Positions 16,599 through 26,122 are shown, counted from the first letter of the stretch. The stretch is 64,000 bases of DNA from Bacteroidota bacterium (GCA_023434665.1 JAEYSM010000023.1:1-64000); one strand, 5' to 3'. Notes: generated by a model not told the origin, from the letters alone. Translations and numbers: made by a program.

Positions 16599-17552
16599 AT
16601 GGATTTTAAGCCTGCAATCACTTTAAAATCTGTCATTGAAATTACAGGTGGCAGTACAACCGATGATCCCGGACTACTTATTGAGGGTATTAATGAGATA
16701 CATATGGTTAGAAAAGGAGATATTACCTTTGTTGACCATCCAAAATATTATCATAAAGCCCTTCAATCAAAAGCTACGTTTATAATTATCAATCAACAGG
16801 TAAAATGTCCTGATGATAAAGTACTAATACTTCATGAAGATCCTTTTGCGGCTTATGTTACTTTGGTTAAAAAATTCAGACCATTTGTTCCATCATCTTC
16901 TGCAATTTCTTCAAGTGCAGTCATAGGTCAGGGAACAATTATACAACCTAATTCCTTCATTGGTAATCAGGTAATTATTGGGCAGAATTGTATTATACAT
17001 GCCAATGTCAGCATTTACGACCACTCTGTAATCGGGGATAATGTGATTATTCATTCAGGAAGTGTAATCGGAGCTGATGCCTATTATTTTCAACGGAAAC
17101 CATCAGGTTATAGGAAGTTTGAGTCAAGTGGCAGAGTGGTAATAAGCGATAATGTTGAGATTGGAGCACTGTGTGCTATCGATAAAGGCGTCTCAGGGGA
17201 CACTTTTATAGGTACCGGGACTAAACTAGATAATCATGTACAAATTGGTCACGATACATACATTGGTCACAACTGCCTGATAGGATCTCATTGTGCAATT
17301 GCCGGTGTAACGCGAATTGAAGATGATTGCATCCTGTGGGGTAAAGTAGTTGTGAATAAAGACCTGGTTATCGGAAAAGGTGCCATAATCCTGGCAACTT
17401 CTGGAGTTGACAAAAGTATTGAAGGGGGCAAGACATATTTTGGTGTTCCTGTTGACGAAGCACGCAAAAAATGGCGTGAACTGGCCGCTCTACGAATGCT
17501 TCCTTCTCTCATAGAGCAAATAAGGAATTCTATTTCAAACAAGGAGTCTTAA
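16599..17552 (+). CDS. Second LpxD-like acyltransferase
   Basis: 317 residues with the LpxD plan: N-terminal domain (KGDITFVDHPKYYHKAL near 40-55) and hexapeptide beta-helix (about 100-280) with the catalytic-type His in VQIGHDTYIGHN. It differs from the lpxD at 11850: shorter, AIDKGVSGDT where the first has TIDRATLGST, and a different C-terminal helix (KKWRELAALRML). It may add a different acyl chain, act on another nucleotide sugar, or be a conserved Bacteroidota side branch. It begins 13 bases after the efp terminator and has no obvious promoter, so it may depend on read-through. Confidence 0.8.
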   Translation: MDFKPAITLKSVIEITGGSTTDDPGLLIEGINEIHMVRKGDITFVDHPKYYHKALQSKATFIIINQQVKCPDDKVLILHEDPFAAYVTLVKKFRPFVPSSSAISSSAVIGQGTIIQPNSFIGNQVIIGQNCIIHANVSIYDHSVIGDNVIIHSGSVIGADAYYFQRKPSGYRKFESSGRVVISDNVEIGALCAIDKGVSGDTFIGTGTKLDNHVQIGHDTYIGHNCLIGSHCAIAGVTRIEDDCILWGKVVVNKDLVIGKGAIILATSGVDKSIEGGKTYFGVPVDEARKKWRELAALRMLPSLIEQIRNSISNKES

Positions 17553-17556
17553 TAAA

Positions 17557-19032
17557 TCACTCTTCCTGAAGAGGTGTATTTATTTCTTTCCTGTTTTTAT
17601 GATAGATATCCATTGCCACAATCATAGCAATAAAACCCCAGAAAGGAACTGAAGCTTTATCAGTATCCAGAAAGTTGTTAAGCACACCATGTACAAAATA
17701 GGTACTTAATGATAAGACTGCTAACAGACTAAATAGTTTGATTTCTTTATTCTCAGCATTCTTATACACTTTTATACCAGTGTAAAGTGAAATAATCATA
17801 ATACCAATAAAGAATATCATCCCTGGAAATCCTTGTTCAGATAAAGGGCCAATATATTCACTATGAGCATTACCTAAATCTCCAGCATTTGTACTTATGA
17901 TGGTTCTTTCCTGAGAACGCTGGAATGGAGCATATATGAACTGATATGTACCTGGCCCCCATCCAAAAACAGGCCTTTCATTATACATCCTTATAGCTGA
18001 TTGCCATCTGTTTATCCTTTCCAGATTCGAGGCATCGGATGATATATTATAAATTGATTGTATATGCTCAACAAAATTACCGGAGGAGTCTTGCTTATTC
18101 TTTTCAAGCATATATACAATCTGATGTTGAAACGTAAAAAAAGCAAGAATAAAAGAAATACTTGCAATTGCGATCCACCTAAATTTAATTTTGAACACAA
18201 TAAGCAGACATATTACAACCACAGATGCTACGCTAATCCAGGCAGCCCTGCTATAAGAAAGAAACAAAGCTCCCAAAAGTATAATTGATATTATACCAGC
18301 ATAAAGTCTATAAGTCTTAGATCGTGCTTTGTTAAACATATATCCTATAAAAACCGGAATAAAAAACGCAAGAATGCCGCCATAAGCAGTGTGGTCATTG
18401 TAAAATGGCCTCATTATCCAATGGCCTTGACGTTCCCCGAAGCCATACTTACTGTGTAAATAAGTAGTATAGATTATTACAATGACTAAGCTTGAGACAT
18501 AAAGCCAATTAAACCTGGTAATGTTTTTTACATTTTTAAATAAAGCTATACCTAAAAAATAAAAGGGAATTACAAACCATAACCTAGCCAAAAGAAATTT
18601 AAAAGAAACTACAGGCATTTCACTTGTAATGCTTGTTATTAAAATCCATAAAAGGCTTATTGAAATCATGATTGATACAGGATGTCCCAATATCTTTTTA
18701 TCATAATGCCCATTGAAAATAGTTTTAAGAAAAAAAAGTATAAGCACTCCTACCATCAACGGTTCAGAAGGAATTGACACTCCGATTCCCATCTCTTTAT
18801 CTGCAATATTTACCGCCAAAGGAGTTAAAAAAACTATAAATAACAACAGTTTATCAAGCCAAAAGATATACATCAATCCGATGATCAAAAGCACCGGAAT
18901 AAATATACCCCAATAGTTTTCCCTGACAATAAATATCGAGTTCAGCAACAGAAAAAGTCCACTGACCAGGTAAAACCACTTAACTTTTATATTTGCTAAT
19001 ACTTGCCGCACTTCAAAACTATACTTTTTCAA
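17557..19032 (-). CDS. O-antigen ligase / Wzy-type polymerase family protein
   Basis: Polytopic inner-membrane protein of 491 residues with roughly twelve hydrophobic segments. The Wzy_C signature region is visible: a large periplasmic loop with RINRWQSAIRMYNERPVFGWGPGTY and NAGDLGNAHSEYIGPLSEQGFPG, carrying the conserved Arg and His seen in WaaL and in Wzy/PglL relatives. It either polymerises O units or joins polysaccharide to the lipid A core. Last gene of the minus-strand operon flippase, wzz, wzz, ligase; its start overlaps the preceding wzz by 14 bp. Which of the two reactions it does cannot be told from sequence. Confidence 0.82.
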   Translation of the reverse strand: MKKYSFEVRQVLANIKVKWFYLVSGLFLLLNSIFIVRENYWGIFIPVLLIIGLMYIFWLDKLLLFIVFLTPLAVNIADKEMGIGVSIPSEPLMVGVLILFFLKTIFNGHYDKKILGHPVSIMISISLLWILITSITSEMPVVSFKFLLARLWFVIPFYFLGIALFKNVKNITRFNWLYVSSLVIVIIYTTYLHSKYGFGERQGHWIMRPFYNDHTAYGGILAFFIPVFIGYMFNKARSKTYRLYAGIISIILLGALFLSYSRAAWISVASVVVICLLIVFKIKFRWIAIASISFILAFFTFQHQIVYMLEKNKQDSSGNFVEHIQSIYNISSDASNLERINRWQSAIRMYNERPVFGWGPGTYQFIYAPFQRSQERTIISTNAGDLGNAHSEYIGPLSEQGFPGMIFFIGIMIISLYTGIKVYKNAENKEIKLFSLLAVLSLSTYFVHGVLNNFLDTDKASVPFWGFIAMIVAMDIYHKNRKEINTPLQEE

Positions 19033-20023
19033 CTTGTGTGAGATCTCTTATCACACTATTAATTTTTTGATTCTCCCTGATAGAAATCACTACAACTGAG
19101 AAGAAAAGAGCAGCAACTACTGAATAAACAACAATAAGCCACCGAATGGGATATGCTTTTTTATCAGCGATAGTCGGAGGTGTAACAACATTCAAATAAG
19201 TAAATTCCTTTGCACTATCGTATAAAGCCTGGTCCCTTTTGAGTTCAAATTCATAATAAATTCTCATAACATCAACACGACGTTGTGTAAGTTGTGCTAA
19301 TTCACCTGCTTTCTCTTCAAAATTTGCTTTCATCAGATTCACATCCTGACTTGGGCGATTACTGGAGGATCCATCAAATGTTTTAAGAAAGCCTCTGGTT
19401 ATTTCACGTGCCTGACTTTCATAATCAAACAATCCATAATCATTCCTCAGGACGGCAAGCGCATTTTCAATACTATCGAGTTGTTGTTTTTTTTCATTAA
19501 GCGTGTTGTTAAGACTGACAACAACCTCATTATATTTTTCTTTATGTATACTTCTGATTTTCAGATTGCAGAATTCCATGATAGAATTAACCATCTCATA
19601 AGCAATCACCGGATCTTTATCAGTAACTACAATTTCAATAGACTCCCACTGAGTTTTATTAATACTTACATTCTCATTGTACATATACATCATAGTGGAA
19701 TAAAAGTATTTGTATGATGAATCTATCTCATAATGCTTTGCAAGATTGAATTTTTTTATAACACTGTCTTTTATGTCCTTCGATTGAAGCCATTGCAGCA
19801 TCTGTTCAGATTCACTTTCATCTGAATAAGGTGCAATGTTTGATGGATACACTAATGCATCCGACTTGAACTTAGGCGTTATAATAAAGGGGGACGATAT
19901 TATAACTCCCACAAGTGCTGCAATAACAGCAATAATAAGTAATTGCCATTTCCATTTGAGGAATATTCTCATCAGGCTAAGGTTATTGAAGTAATTTTCC
20001 ATATCCGGTTTTACTTTGTTCAT
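19019..20023 (-). CDS. Wzz-type chain-length determinant protein (second copy)
   Basis: 334-residue polysaccharide co-polymerase without a kinase domain. Membrane segment near 30-55 (WQLLIIAVIAALVGVIISS), periplasmic domain with coiled-coil helices (about 165-260), then DKKAYPIRW and a second membrane segment (LIVVYSVVAALFFSVVVI). Clearly a paralogue of the gene upstream: both share EQMLQ, HYEI, DKDP, FDYE-Q and YPIRW at matching places. Its ATG overlaps the upstream stop as ATGA, so translation is coupled. Confidence 0.85.
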   Translation of the reverse strand: MNKVKPDMENYFNNLSLMRIFLKWKWQLLIIAVIAALVGVIISSPFIITPKFKSDALVYPSNIAPYSDESESEQMLQWLQSKDIKDSVIKKFNLAKHYEIDSSYKYFYSTMMYMYNENVSINKTQWESIEIVVTDKDPVIAYEMVNSIMEFCNLKIRSIHKEKYNEVVVSLNNTLNEKKQQLDSIENALAVLRNDYGLFDYESQAREITRGFLKTFDGSSSNRPSQDVNLMKANFEEKAGELAQLTQRRVDVMRIYYEFELKRDQALYDSAKEFTYLNVVTPPTIADKKAYPIRWLIVVYSVVAALFFSVVVISIRENQKINSVIRDLTQVEKV

Positions 20024-21090
20024 TCAGAATAAATATCTTGCTTTTGACGAACTGTATTTTTTGTCTTGATAATTCCCTTATTTGTTAACTTCTCAATGCT
20101 TATTATTACTAAAACAGCAAGTAAGAATGAAGCAATTAATGAAACTAAAACTATAACCCATCTAATAGGGTACGATTTCTTTTCAGCCTTGAATGCCGAT
20201 TCAACAACAAATTTTTGTGGAAGATTTTCTGTTGCATCAACTTTTGCTTCTTCGTACTTTGCTTTTATACTGCTTAGTTGTTTCTTCTCATGTTCTAACT
20301 GGTCACGAATAGATACGTATGCGCCCCCGTATTTTGCCAAAACATCAAGCTTTTTATTTAATGCATCAATACCTCTTTGATTGCCTCTGGCGATTTCTAC
20401 AGCTAACTGCTGATTCATCATTTCAGATTGAGTTTCATAGTCAAAAACCCCCATCTCTCTGATCCTGGCAAGCGAATCTTCCATTGCAGCTATTTCACTC
20501 TGAAGGTTGAGATATTCTTTTTCAACAATCTTAAACCCTTTTACAGCCCTTTCGCGCTGCATAGAATTCTTTGTTGAATCAAGCAATTCTGATATTGTAT
20601 TGGCAATATCAGCAGCCATTTGAGGATCTTTATCCAAAACGGTTATTTTAACTGCCATGAACTCTGTACGACGGAAAGTAATATTGTCTTCGTATTGCCT
20701 AATCAGTAAAGTATTTTTAAATTTAGATTTCGGGTTGATTTCATAATGACTCATTAAGTCAAATTTCTCAACAACTTTATCTCTGATAATACCTGAATTC
20801 AAGATCTGCAACATCTGTTCAGTCTGCTCATCTTCACCAAATTCTAAAATATCTGTCTTTGCTGAAGGTTGATCAGACAATAAAGCTTTTGAAACAGAAT
20901 TACTTGAAACGGGAAATAAAATGACAGAGGATTTATAAAGTGGTGTTATAAACCATGGTGAGGAGAATAGAACTGATAACAGACAAGCAGCAACTGCCAC
21001 TATAATGAGGTGTTTACGCCACGCATAAAGAAAAACCCCCAAATTAGTGGAGTCGAAATCTTTTACACCTTGAAATTGATTATCCAACAT
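20020..21090 (-). CDS. Wzz-type chain-length determinant protein (first copy)
   Basis: 356 residues, the same plan as its downstream neighbour: N-terminal membrane segment (HLIIVAVAACLLSVLFSS), periplasmic alpha/beta domain, coiled coil (about 170-290), conserved KKSYPIRW and a C-terminal membrane segment (VIVLVSLIASFLLAVLVI). No cytoplasmic Walker motifs, so it is not a BY-kinase. It would set the length of the polymer made by the ligase/polymerase at the end of the operon. Follows the flippase by about 105 bases. Confidence 0.86.
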   Translation of the reverse strand: MLDNQFQGVKDFDSTNLGVFLYAWRKHLIIVAVAACLLSVLFSSPWFITPLYKSSVILFPVSSNSVSKALLSDQPSAKTDILEFGEDEQTEQMLQILNSGIIRDKVVEKFDLMSHYEINPKSKFKNTLLIRQYEDNITFRRTEFMAVKITVLDKDPQMAADIANTISELLDSTKNSMQRERAVKGFKIVEKEYLNLQSEIAAMEDSLARIREMGVFDYETQSEMMNQQLAVEIARGNQRGIDALNKKLDVLAKYGGAYVSIRDQLEHEKKQLSSIKAKYEEAKVDATENLPQKFVVESAFKAEKKSYPIRWVIVLVSLIASFLLAVLVIISIEKLTNKGIIKTKNTVRQKQDIYSE

Positions 21091-21195
21091 GGTAATAATT
21101 CTCTGTAGTATTTTTTGAAGCGTTCAAAGATAGTGCTTTTTGATTAAATCCAACGTTGAAAAGGACAAACTATAGCACTAAATGAAAGGAAATCA

Positions 21196-22647
21196 TCACA
21201 TTGGTTTACTTTTTAAGATCTCAATTAAACTATTAATATTTAATAGTCTTAATAATGCCGAAATTAATACTGAAATAATAATTATTGCAGCACCACCAAT
21301 GAAAGGATCAATTGACAAATTATGAATAATTATTACTGTTACAATGATACCTATAATGTAAAAGAAAAGGGATACCAGATAGGAAAACTCAAACTTTAAA
21401 TCAAAAAAGTAAATAGATAGAATCACTTGTAGTAATGCCATTATTACCTGCGTAACCAAGCTAGCCCATGCTGACCCATATGCACCAAACCTGGGTATAA
21501 GGATTAAATTTAAAACCAGATTCAAAACCATTCCCGCTGCTGCAAGGTAATTGAGATGTTTAAGATTACCATTTGCAGTTAATAGTGTTCCAAAGACATA
21601 AGTGGTCGATATTGCAATAAAACAAGTCATTAAAATCGGAAAAAGTCTAGCCGATTCTTCTATATAATGATCGTAAAGGAAATCTATTATCTCAACGTTA
21701 TAAGCAAAACAGACAGCAGTGATGGTTACTGAGATTACAAATAACATAGAAAATGAGAGCTTAACCATTTTATCAACCGGACTCTTGGTTTTAAGAAGCC
21801 TTGCGAATAGTGGTAAAAGTAAAAGTGAGAAAAGGTAAGCTATGCTATTAGAAGCATCCAGTAACCGGTAAGAATGTGCATAAATCCCTGATTGTATTTT
21901 CCCTTCCGATCCTTCAATTAGTCTTACAAGCATCACAGTATCAAGACGATTGTAAAACGACATCAAGAGTACTAGAATAGCAAATGGTAAACTTTGTTTT
22001 AAAATAAGCAAAAAGAATGGGTAATTCCAAGTAAACTTTCTGAAAGATGCTTTTCTGACAACCAGTAGCATAGCTATTAAAGCTGTAATTATATATGCAA
22101 CCGTTTGTGAGTAAACAAACCATTCTATTCTGAATGGTGATCGTGTAATACCACCCCATAATAGCACGCTACATATGGCAATCATAACTACCCTGTCTAA
22201 AACTGATAGTATACTGTCTGTTTTAAACATTAATAATCCTGAGATATTCGATCTCAAATACAGAATGAATGAAATAAGAAATTGGTTGATTGCCAGAAAA
22301 ACCAACATTTGTAATTCTTCATTCTTATAACCCCATATAACCGCAGCAAATAAAGTAATAAAAAGATAAAATACTCCTAAAAGCACCTTCAGGATCACTA
22401 TACTAGAGAAATGCTTGTTTAAAAGCTGATTGTTTTGAGCTATATTCCTGTTGTTGTAGTTGGTTATTCCAAAATCGCAAAGAATGTTGAAAAGAAATGA
22501 AAAGTTGAATAAGTTGAAATAAAAACCATATTGCTCAGCTCCAACCGTATTTTGAACACTTAAATCTATTCCGAAAATCCATATCGGTTTAATAATCAGA
22601 TTGACCAGCAATAAAAAACTTAAATTTGTAAGAAACTTTCTTTGCAT
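21196..22647 (-). CDS. Oligosaccharide flippase (Wzx/RfbX-like)
   Basis: 483-residue polytopic membrane protein of the polysaccharide-transporter branch of the MATE-like MOP superfamily, with 12 to 14 hydrophobic segments. The start (FLTNLSFLLLVNLIIKPIWIF) and the central RLDTVMLVRL region with charged residues in membrane segments are typical. It would flip the lipid-linked repeat unit to the periplasm for polymerisation. First gene of the minus-strand operon; its probable promoter is one half of the palindrome at 22725-22752, giving a leader of about 85 bases. Confidence 0.85.
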   Translation of the reverse strand: MQRKFLTNLSFLLLVNLIIKPIWIFGIDLSVQNTVGAEQYGFYFNLFNFSFLFNILCDFGITNYNNRNIAQNNQLLNKHFSSIVILKVLLGVFYLFITLFAAVIWGYKNEELQMLVFLAINQFLISFILYLRSNISGLLMFKTDSILSVLDRVVMIAICSVLLWGGITRSPFRIEWFVYSQTVAYIITALIAMLLVVRKASFRKFTWNYPFFLLILKQSLPFAILVLLMSFYNRLDTVMLVRLIEGSEGKIQSGIYAHSYRLLDASNSIAYLFSLLLLPLFARLLKTKSPVDKMVKLSFSMLFVISVTITAVCFAYNVEIIDFLYDHYIEESARLFPILMTCFIAISTTYVFGTLLTANGNLKHLNYLAAAGMVLNLVLNLILIPRFGAYGSAWASLVTQVIMALLQVILSIYFFDLKFEFSYLVSLFFYIIGIIVTVIIIHNLSIDPFIGGAAIIIISVLISALLRLLNINSLIEILKSKPM

Positions 22648-22724
22648 GGTTATCTGGTATAGTACTTTTAATAAAGATCTGTTTGACTTTATTTTAGTCA
22701 GATAGCTCTTGAGCTGTCGCTATT

Positions 22725-22752
22725 AATTCTAAATTTGCGCAAATTTAGAATT
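22725..22752. promoter_or_regulatory. 28-bp perfect palindrome with two face-to-face -7 boxes
   Basis: Arms AATTCTAAATTTGC (22725-22738) and its exact complement (22739-22752). Each arm holds TAAATTTG, a match to TAnnTTTG: 22730-22737 reading right (towards the glycosyltransferase) and 22747-22740 reading left (towards the flippase). For the rightward one a TTG at 22709-22711 gives an 18-base spacer. The two start sites would lie within each other's box, so the two promoters could hardly be used together. It could also be an operator. Confidence 0.6.
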
Positions 22753-22813
22753 TAATAAGTGATTAACATAATAAATCACACATTGTAATTACTATTTAGC
22801 AGGAACTATTACT

Positions 22814-23944
22814 TTGAAAATTGCCATTAATACAAGATTATTACTAAAAGGAAGGCTCGAGGGAATTGGTTGGTTTACTTATGAAAACTTAAGGCGAATA
22901 ACCAATAATCACCCTGAACACCAATTTTATTTTCTATTTGACAGATCATATAGTCCTGAGTTCATCTTTTCGGATAATGTAACTCCGCTTGTGTTGAATC
23001 CTCAAGCCCGACATCCTGTGCTATATTATATCTGGTTTGAGTTTTCTGTTAAATCAGCTTTAAAAAAGATTGATGCCGACCTTTTTGTATCAACCGATGG
23101 TTATGTTTCATTAAGTAGTAAAGTTAAGACGTTTAATGTTTTTCATGATTTAAACTTTGAGCATTACCCATTCGATATACCATTCCTGGAAAGATGGTAT
23201 TACAGAAAGTTTTTTAAAAAATTCGCTCAAAAAGCTGATCGGATTGCTACTGTTTCAGAATTCTCAAAACAAGATATAGTCAAACTATATAATATATCAC
23301 CAGATATTATTGATGTCGTATACAATGGAGCAAACGAAATATACGGTCCATTACCGCAAGAGATAATTGAAGAAACAAAGCTCAAGTTTACAGATGGCCA
23401 CTCATATTTTTATTTTATTGGTGCTTTACATCCACGAAAGAATCTTGTAAATCTATTTAAAGCTTTTGATCTTTTCAGAGAGAATTCTAATTATGTTGTA
23501 AAGCTGGTTATTACAGGTGCAAAAAAATGGTGGACCGAAGAAATGGAATCTGTGTACAGTAATATGAGTTATAAGGCTGATGTAATTTTTACTGGAAGAT
23601 TAGAAACAGATGAAATTAAAAACCTTATGGGTTCTGCCCTGGCTTTAACCTACGTATCATATTTTGAAGGATTTGGAATCCCGATCGTTGAAGCGTTCAG
23701 GAGTAGCGTACCTGTAATAACATCTAATGTTACTTCTATGCCCGAAGTGGCAGGTGAAGCCGCACTTTTAATTGATCCCTTTAATCCAAATGATATTGCT
23801 TCAGCAATGCAAAAAATAAGTGAGGATTATAATTTAAGAGAAAAGTTAATTGAAGCAGGAACAACGAGGGCACAAGAATTTACTTGGGATAAATCGGCCG
23901 AACGACTTTGGAACTCAATAGAAAAAGTGCTTAATACCTTATAA
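22814..23944 (+). CDS. Glycosyltransferase, GT4 family
   Basis: 376-residue GT-B fold enzyme. Start is a TTG at 22814, giving the standard N-terminus MKIAINTRLLLKGRLEGIG; no ATG nearby fits. C-terminal half: GALHPRKNLVNLFKAF, then FTGRLETDEIKNLM and the donor-binding EGFGIPIVEAF (the E-x7-E motif). Family 4 retaining enzymes of this kind often transfer mannose or rhamnose in O-antigen synthesis; the sugar here is unknown. Convergent with murB, 3' ends overlapping by 6 bp. Confidence 0.85.
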   Translation: MKIAINTRLLLKGRLEGIGWFTYENLRRITNNHPEHQFYFLFDRSYSPEFIFSDNVTPLVLNPQARHPVLYYIWFEFSVKSALKKIDADLFVSTDGYVSLSSKVKTFNVFHDLNFEHYPFDIPFLERWYYRKFFKKFAQKADRIATVSEFSKQDIVKLYNISPDIIDVVYNGANEIYGPLPQEIIEETKLKFTDGHSYFYFIGALHPRKNLVNLFKAFDLFRENSNYVVKLVITGAKKWWTEEMESVYSNMSYKADVIFTGRLETDEIKNLMGSALALTYVSYFEGFGIPIVEAFRSSVPVITSNVTSMPEVAGEAALLIDPFNPNDIASAMQKISEDYNLREKLIEAGTTRAQEFTWDKSAERLWNSIEKVLNTL

Positions 23945-24967
23945 AATATTCACTTCAGCTTCTAACTTAACTCCAAACTTTTTATAGACGGAGTCTGAAA
24001 TTTTTTCTGAAAGAGCCTTTATCTGCTTACCAGATGCGTTCCCATAATTGACCAAAACAAGGGCCTGACGATCATGGACTCCTGCATCTCCTTCTCTAAA
24101 TCCTTTCCATCCACAACTTTCAATAAGCCACCCTGCAGCAAGCTTGTAGCCCTCTTCATTCCTAAAATACCTGATTTCAGGAAAACGGCTCTCTAATAAT
24201 TTAAAGTCTCTTTCGCCAATTAGAGGATTCTTAAAGAAACTTCCACTATTTCCAATTTCCTTTGGGTCTGGTAACTTACTCCTACGGATGTTTGTAATAG
24301 CCTTACTAATCGTTTCAATATTTAAAGGTAAGCCAAGTCTTTTAGTCTCCACTTCTACGGCTTCATAAGAAAGATTCAACTGAGGATTTTTGTGTAAACG
24401 AAAAGTGACCGAAAGTATCAAATATCGGTTCTTGTATTCCCCTTTGAATATACTATACCGATATCCAAACTGGCATTCGTCTTTGTAAAATTCTCTGAAT
24501 TCGCCAGTTCGAAGTGAGACTGCTTCTAGCATATAGAATACATCCTTTACTTCAACACCATAGGCTCCGATATTTTGAATCGGACTACTCCCCACACATC
24601 CAGGAATAAGTGTCAAATTCTCAACACCTCCAAAATTCCGTGAAATACAGAATTGAACAAAGTCATCCCAAATCTCTCCAGCCTGAACTCTAACATATAC
24701 ATACTCCTGATCTTCATCAAGTATCTCAATACCCTTAGTTTCAATTTTAATCACCAAACCATCCCAGTCTTTGGTCAATAAAAGATTACTACCACCACTA
24801 AGAAAAAGAATATTTCCTTCATAAGAAGACGCTAACCTCAGAATTTCAGGTAACTCAATTTCTGATCTGAGTCTTATCAGATTTTTTGCCCTTGCATTTA
24901 TTCCAAATGTATTAAACTGCCTGAGTTCAACATTTGATTCAATAGATAAAGCAACATTCTTTTCCAT
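23939..24967 (-). CDS. murB: UDP-N-acetylenolpyruvoylglucosamine reductase
   Basis: FAD- and NADPH-dependent reduction giving UDP-MurNAc for peptidoglycan. 342 residues from the ATG at 24967, the length of type I MurB. Seen: FNTFGINARA, FAD-binding LSGGSNLLL, GCVGSSPIQNIGAYGVEV, the type I region CQFGYRYSIFK, and the catalytic-Ser motif GNSGSFFKNP. The frame is open 6 more codons to 24985, but a TATTTTTG promoter box (24979-24972, minus) lies between, so the ATG at 24967 is preferred. It interrupts the glycosyltransferase run on the opposite strand. Confidence 0.94.
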   Translation of the reverse strand: MEKNVALSIESNVELRQFNTFGINARAKNLIRLRSEIELPEILRLASSYEGNILFLSGGSNLLLTKDWDGLVIKIETKGIEILDEDQEYVYVRVQAGEIWDDFVQFCISRNFGGVENLTLIPGCVGSSPIQNIGAYGVEVKDVFYMLEAVSLRTGEFREFYKDECQFGYRYSIFKGEYKNRYLILSVTFRLHKNPQLNLSYEAVEVETKRLGLPLNIETISKAITNIRRSKLPDPKEIGNSGSFFKNPLIGERDFKLLESRFPEIRYFRNEEGYKLAAGWLIESCGWKGFREGDAGVHDRQALVLVNYGNASGKQIKALSEKISDSVYKKFGVKLEAEVNIL

Positions 24968-24971
24968 ACGA

Positions 24972-24988
24972 CAAAAATAGTACATTTG
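24972..24988. promoter_or_regulatory. Back-to-back -7 boxes of murB and the next glycosyltransferase
   Basis: TATTTTTG on the minus strand (24979-24972) for murB and TACATTTG on the plus strand (24981-24988) for the gene at 25013 are one base apart, pointing away from each other. Neither has an obvious -33 TTTG at the ideal distance. Confidence 0.4.
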
Positions 24989-25012
24989 CTCTTCGATAAT
25001 CCTTGAGAACCC

Positions 25013-26122
25013 TTGAAAAAAGTCATTGTCGCTGTCACTAACGATCTAAGTACCGACCAGAGAGTTAATAAAGTATGCTGCACCCTCTTGTCAATGGGGT
25101 TTCATGTAACGTTAGTAGGTCGCCTTCTTCCAGACAGTCAGTCTTTGAGTAGAAATTACAAAACTCATAGAATGAAACTACTCTCGCAAAAAGGCCCACT
25201 TTTTTATGCAGAATACAATATCCGGCTATTCATCTATCTTCTTTTTCATAAAGTCAACTTAATTGTATCGAATGATCTTGATACACTTCTATCTTGCTAT
25301 TTAGCTTATAAAATAAAGAATGCTGAAATAGTATATGATAGTCATGAATACTATACTGGAACGCCTGAATTGGTTAATCGTCCTGAAATTAGAAATTTCT
25401 GGAAAAAAATAGAAGCATATATTTTCCCTAAACTTACTGATATCATTACAGTTAACGATTCTATAGCCAGACTTTATTCTGAAGAGTATAATAAATCAAT
25501 TATTGTAGTAAGGAATGTACCCCGAAAACCTGATAACATCATATCTGCAGCACTTCCTTCCAATAGTTTTGATTCAACAAAACATCTTGTAATTTTGCAG
25601 GGAGCCGGAATCAATATTCAAAGAGGTGCAGAGGAGGCAATTATGGCAATGGAATATGTTGATAATGCCATTCTTCTCATTATAGGGAGCGGTGATGTAA
25701 TAGAACTCTTGAAACAAATGACAATGGAACTGGGACTGGAAGAAAGAGTAATATTTATGCCACGTAAGCCATATAATGAACTAATGCAATATACCGCGGC
25801 TGCAAAAATTGGGTTAACGCTCGATAAAGACACTAATATAAACTATCGATTCAGCCTCCCTAATAAGCTTTTCGACTATATACAAGCAGGAACTCCAGTT
25901 CTGGCCTCTCCATTGCCTGAAGTCAAAAAGATTGTAGAAAAATATCAAGTTGGGATGTTAATTGAAAATCATAATCCCCAACATATTGCTTCTTGCATTA
26001 ATAAAATGCTGGAAGAAAATTATAAAGAAAAATTAAAAAATAACCTTCTTCATGCCGCTAAAGAATTAAACTGGGAGAATGAAGAGGAAGTATTAAAACA
26101 GGTATACAGTAAATATGTCTGA
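25013..26122 (+). CDS. Glycosyltransferase, GT4-like
   Basis: 369 residues, TTG start at 25013 giving MKKVIVAVTNDLSTDQRV. N-domain with ADIVYDSHEYY-like text (EIVYDSHEYYTGTPEL) typical of this group, then GAGINIQRGAEEAIMAM, LIIGSGDVIELL and RVIFMPRKPYNELM, and the donor-site segment LPNKLFDYIQAGTPVLAS. Acceptor and donor unknown. Its last 8 bases overlap the start of the next glycosyltransferase, so they form a coupled pair. Confidence 0.84.
   Translation: MKKVIVAVTNDLSTDQRVNKVCCTLLSMGFHVTLVGRLLPDSQSLSRNYKTHRMKLLSQKGPLFYAEYNIRLFIYLLFHKVNLIVSNDLDTLLSCYLAYKIKNAEIVYDSHEYYTGTPELVNRPEIRNFWKKIEAYIFPKLTDIITVNDSIARLYSEEYNKSIIVVRNVPRKPDNIISAALPSNSFDSTKHLVILQGAGINIQRGAEEAIMAMEYVDNAILLIIGSGDVIELLKQMTMELGLEERVIFMPRKPYNELMQYTAAAKIGLTLDKDTNINYRFSLPNKLFDYIQAGTPVLASPLPEVKKIVEKYQVGMLIENHNPQHIASCINKMLEENYKEKLKNNLLHAAKELNWENEEEVLKQVYSKYV

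Noticed and set aside
19019..21090. Wzz proteins as bacterial tyrosine kinases
   Set aside because: No Walker A/B motifs or Tyr-rich tail; both end soon after the second membrane segment.
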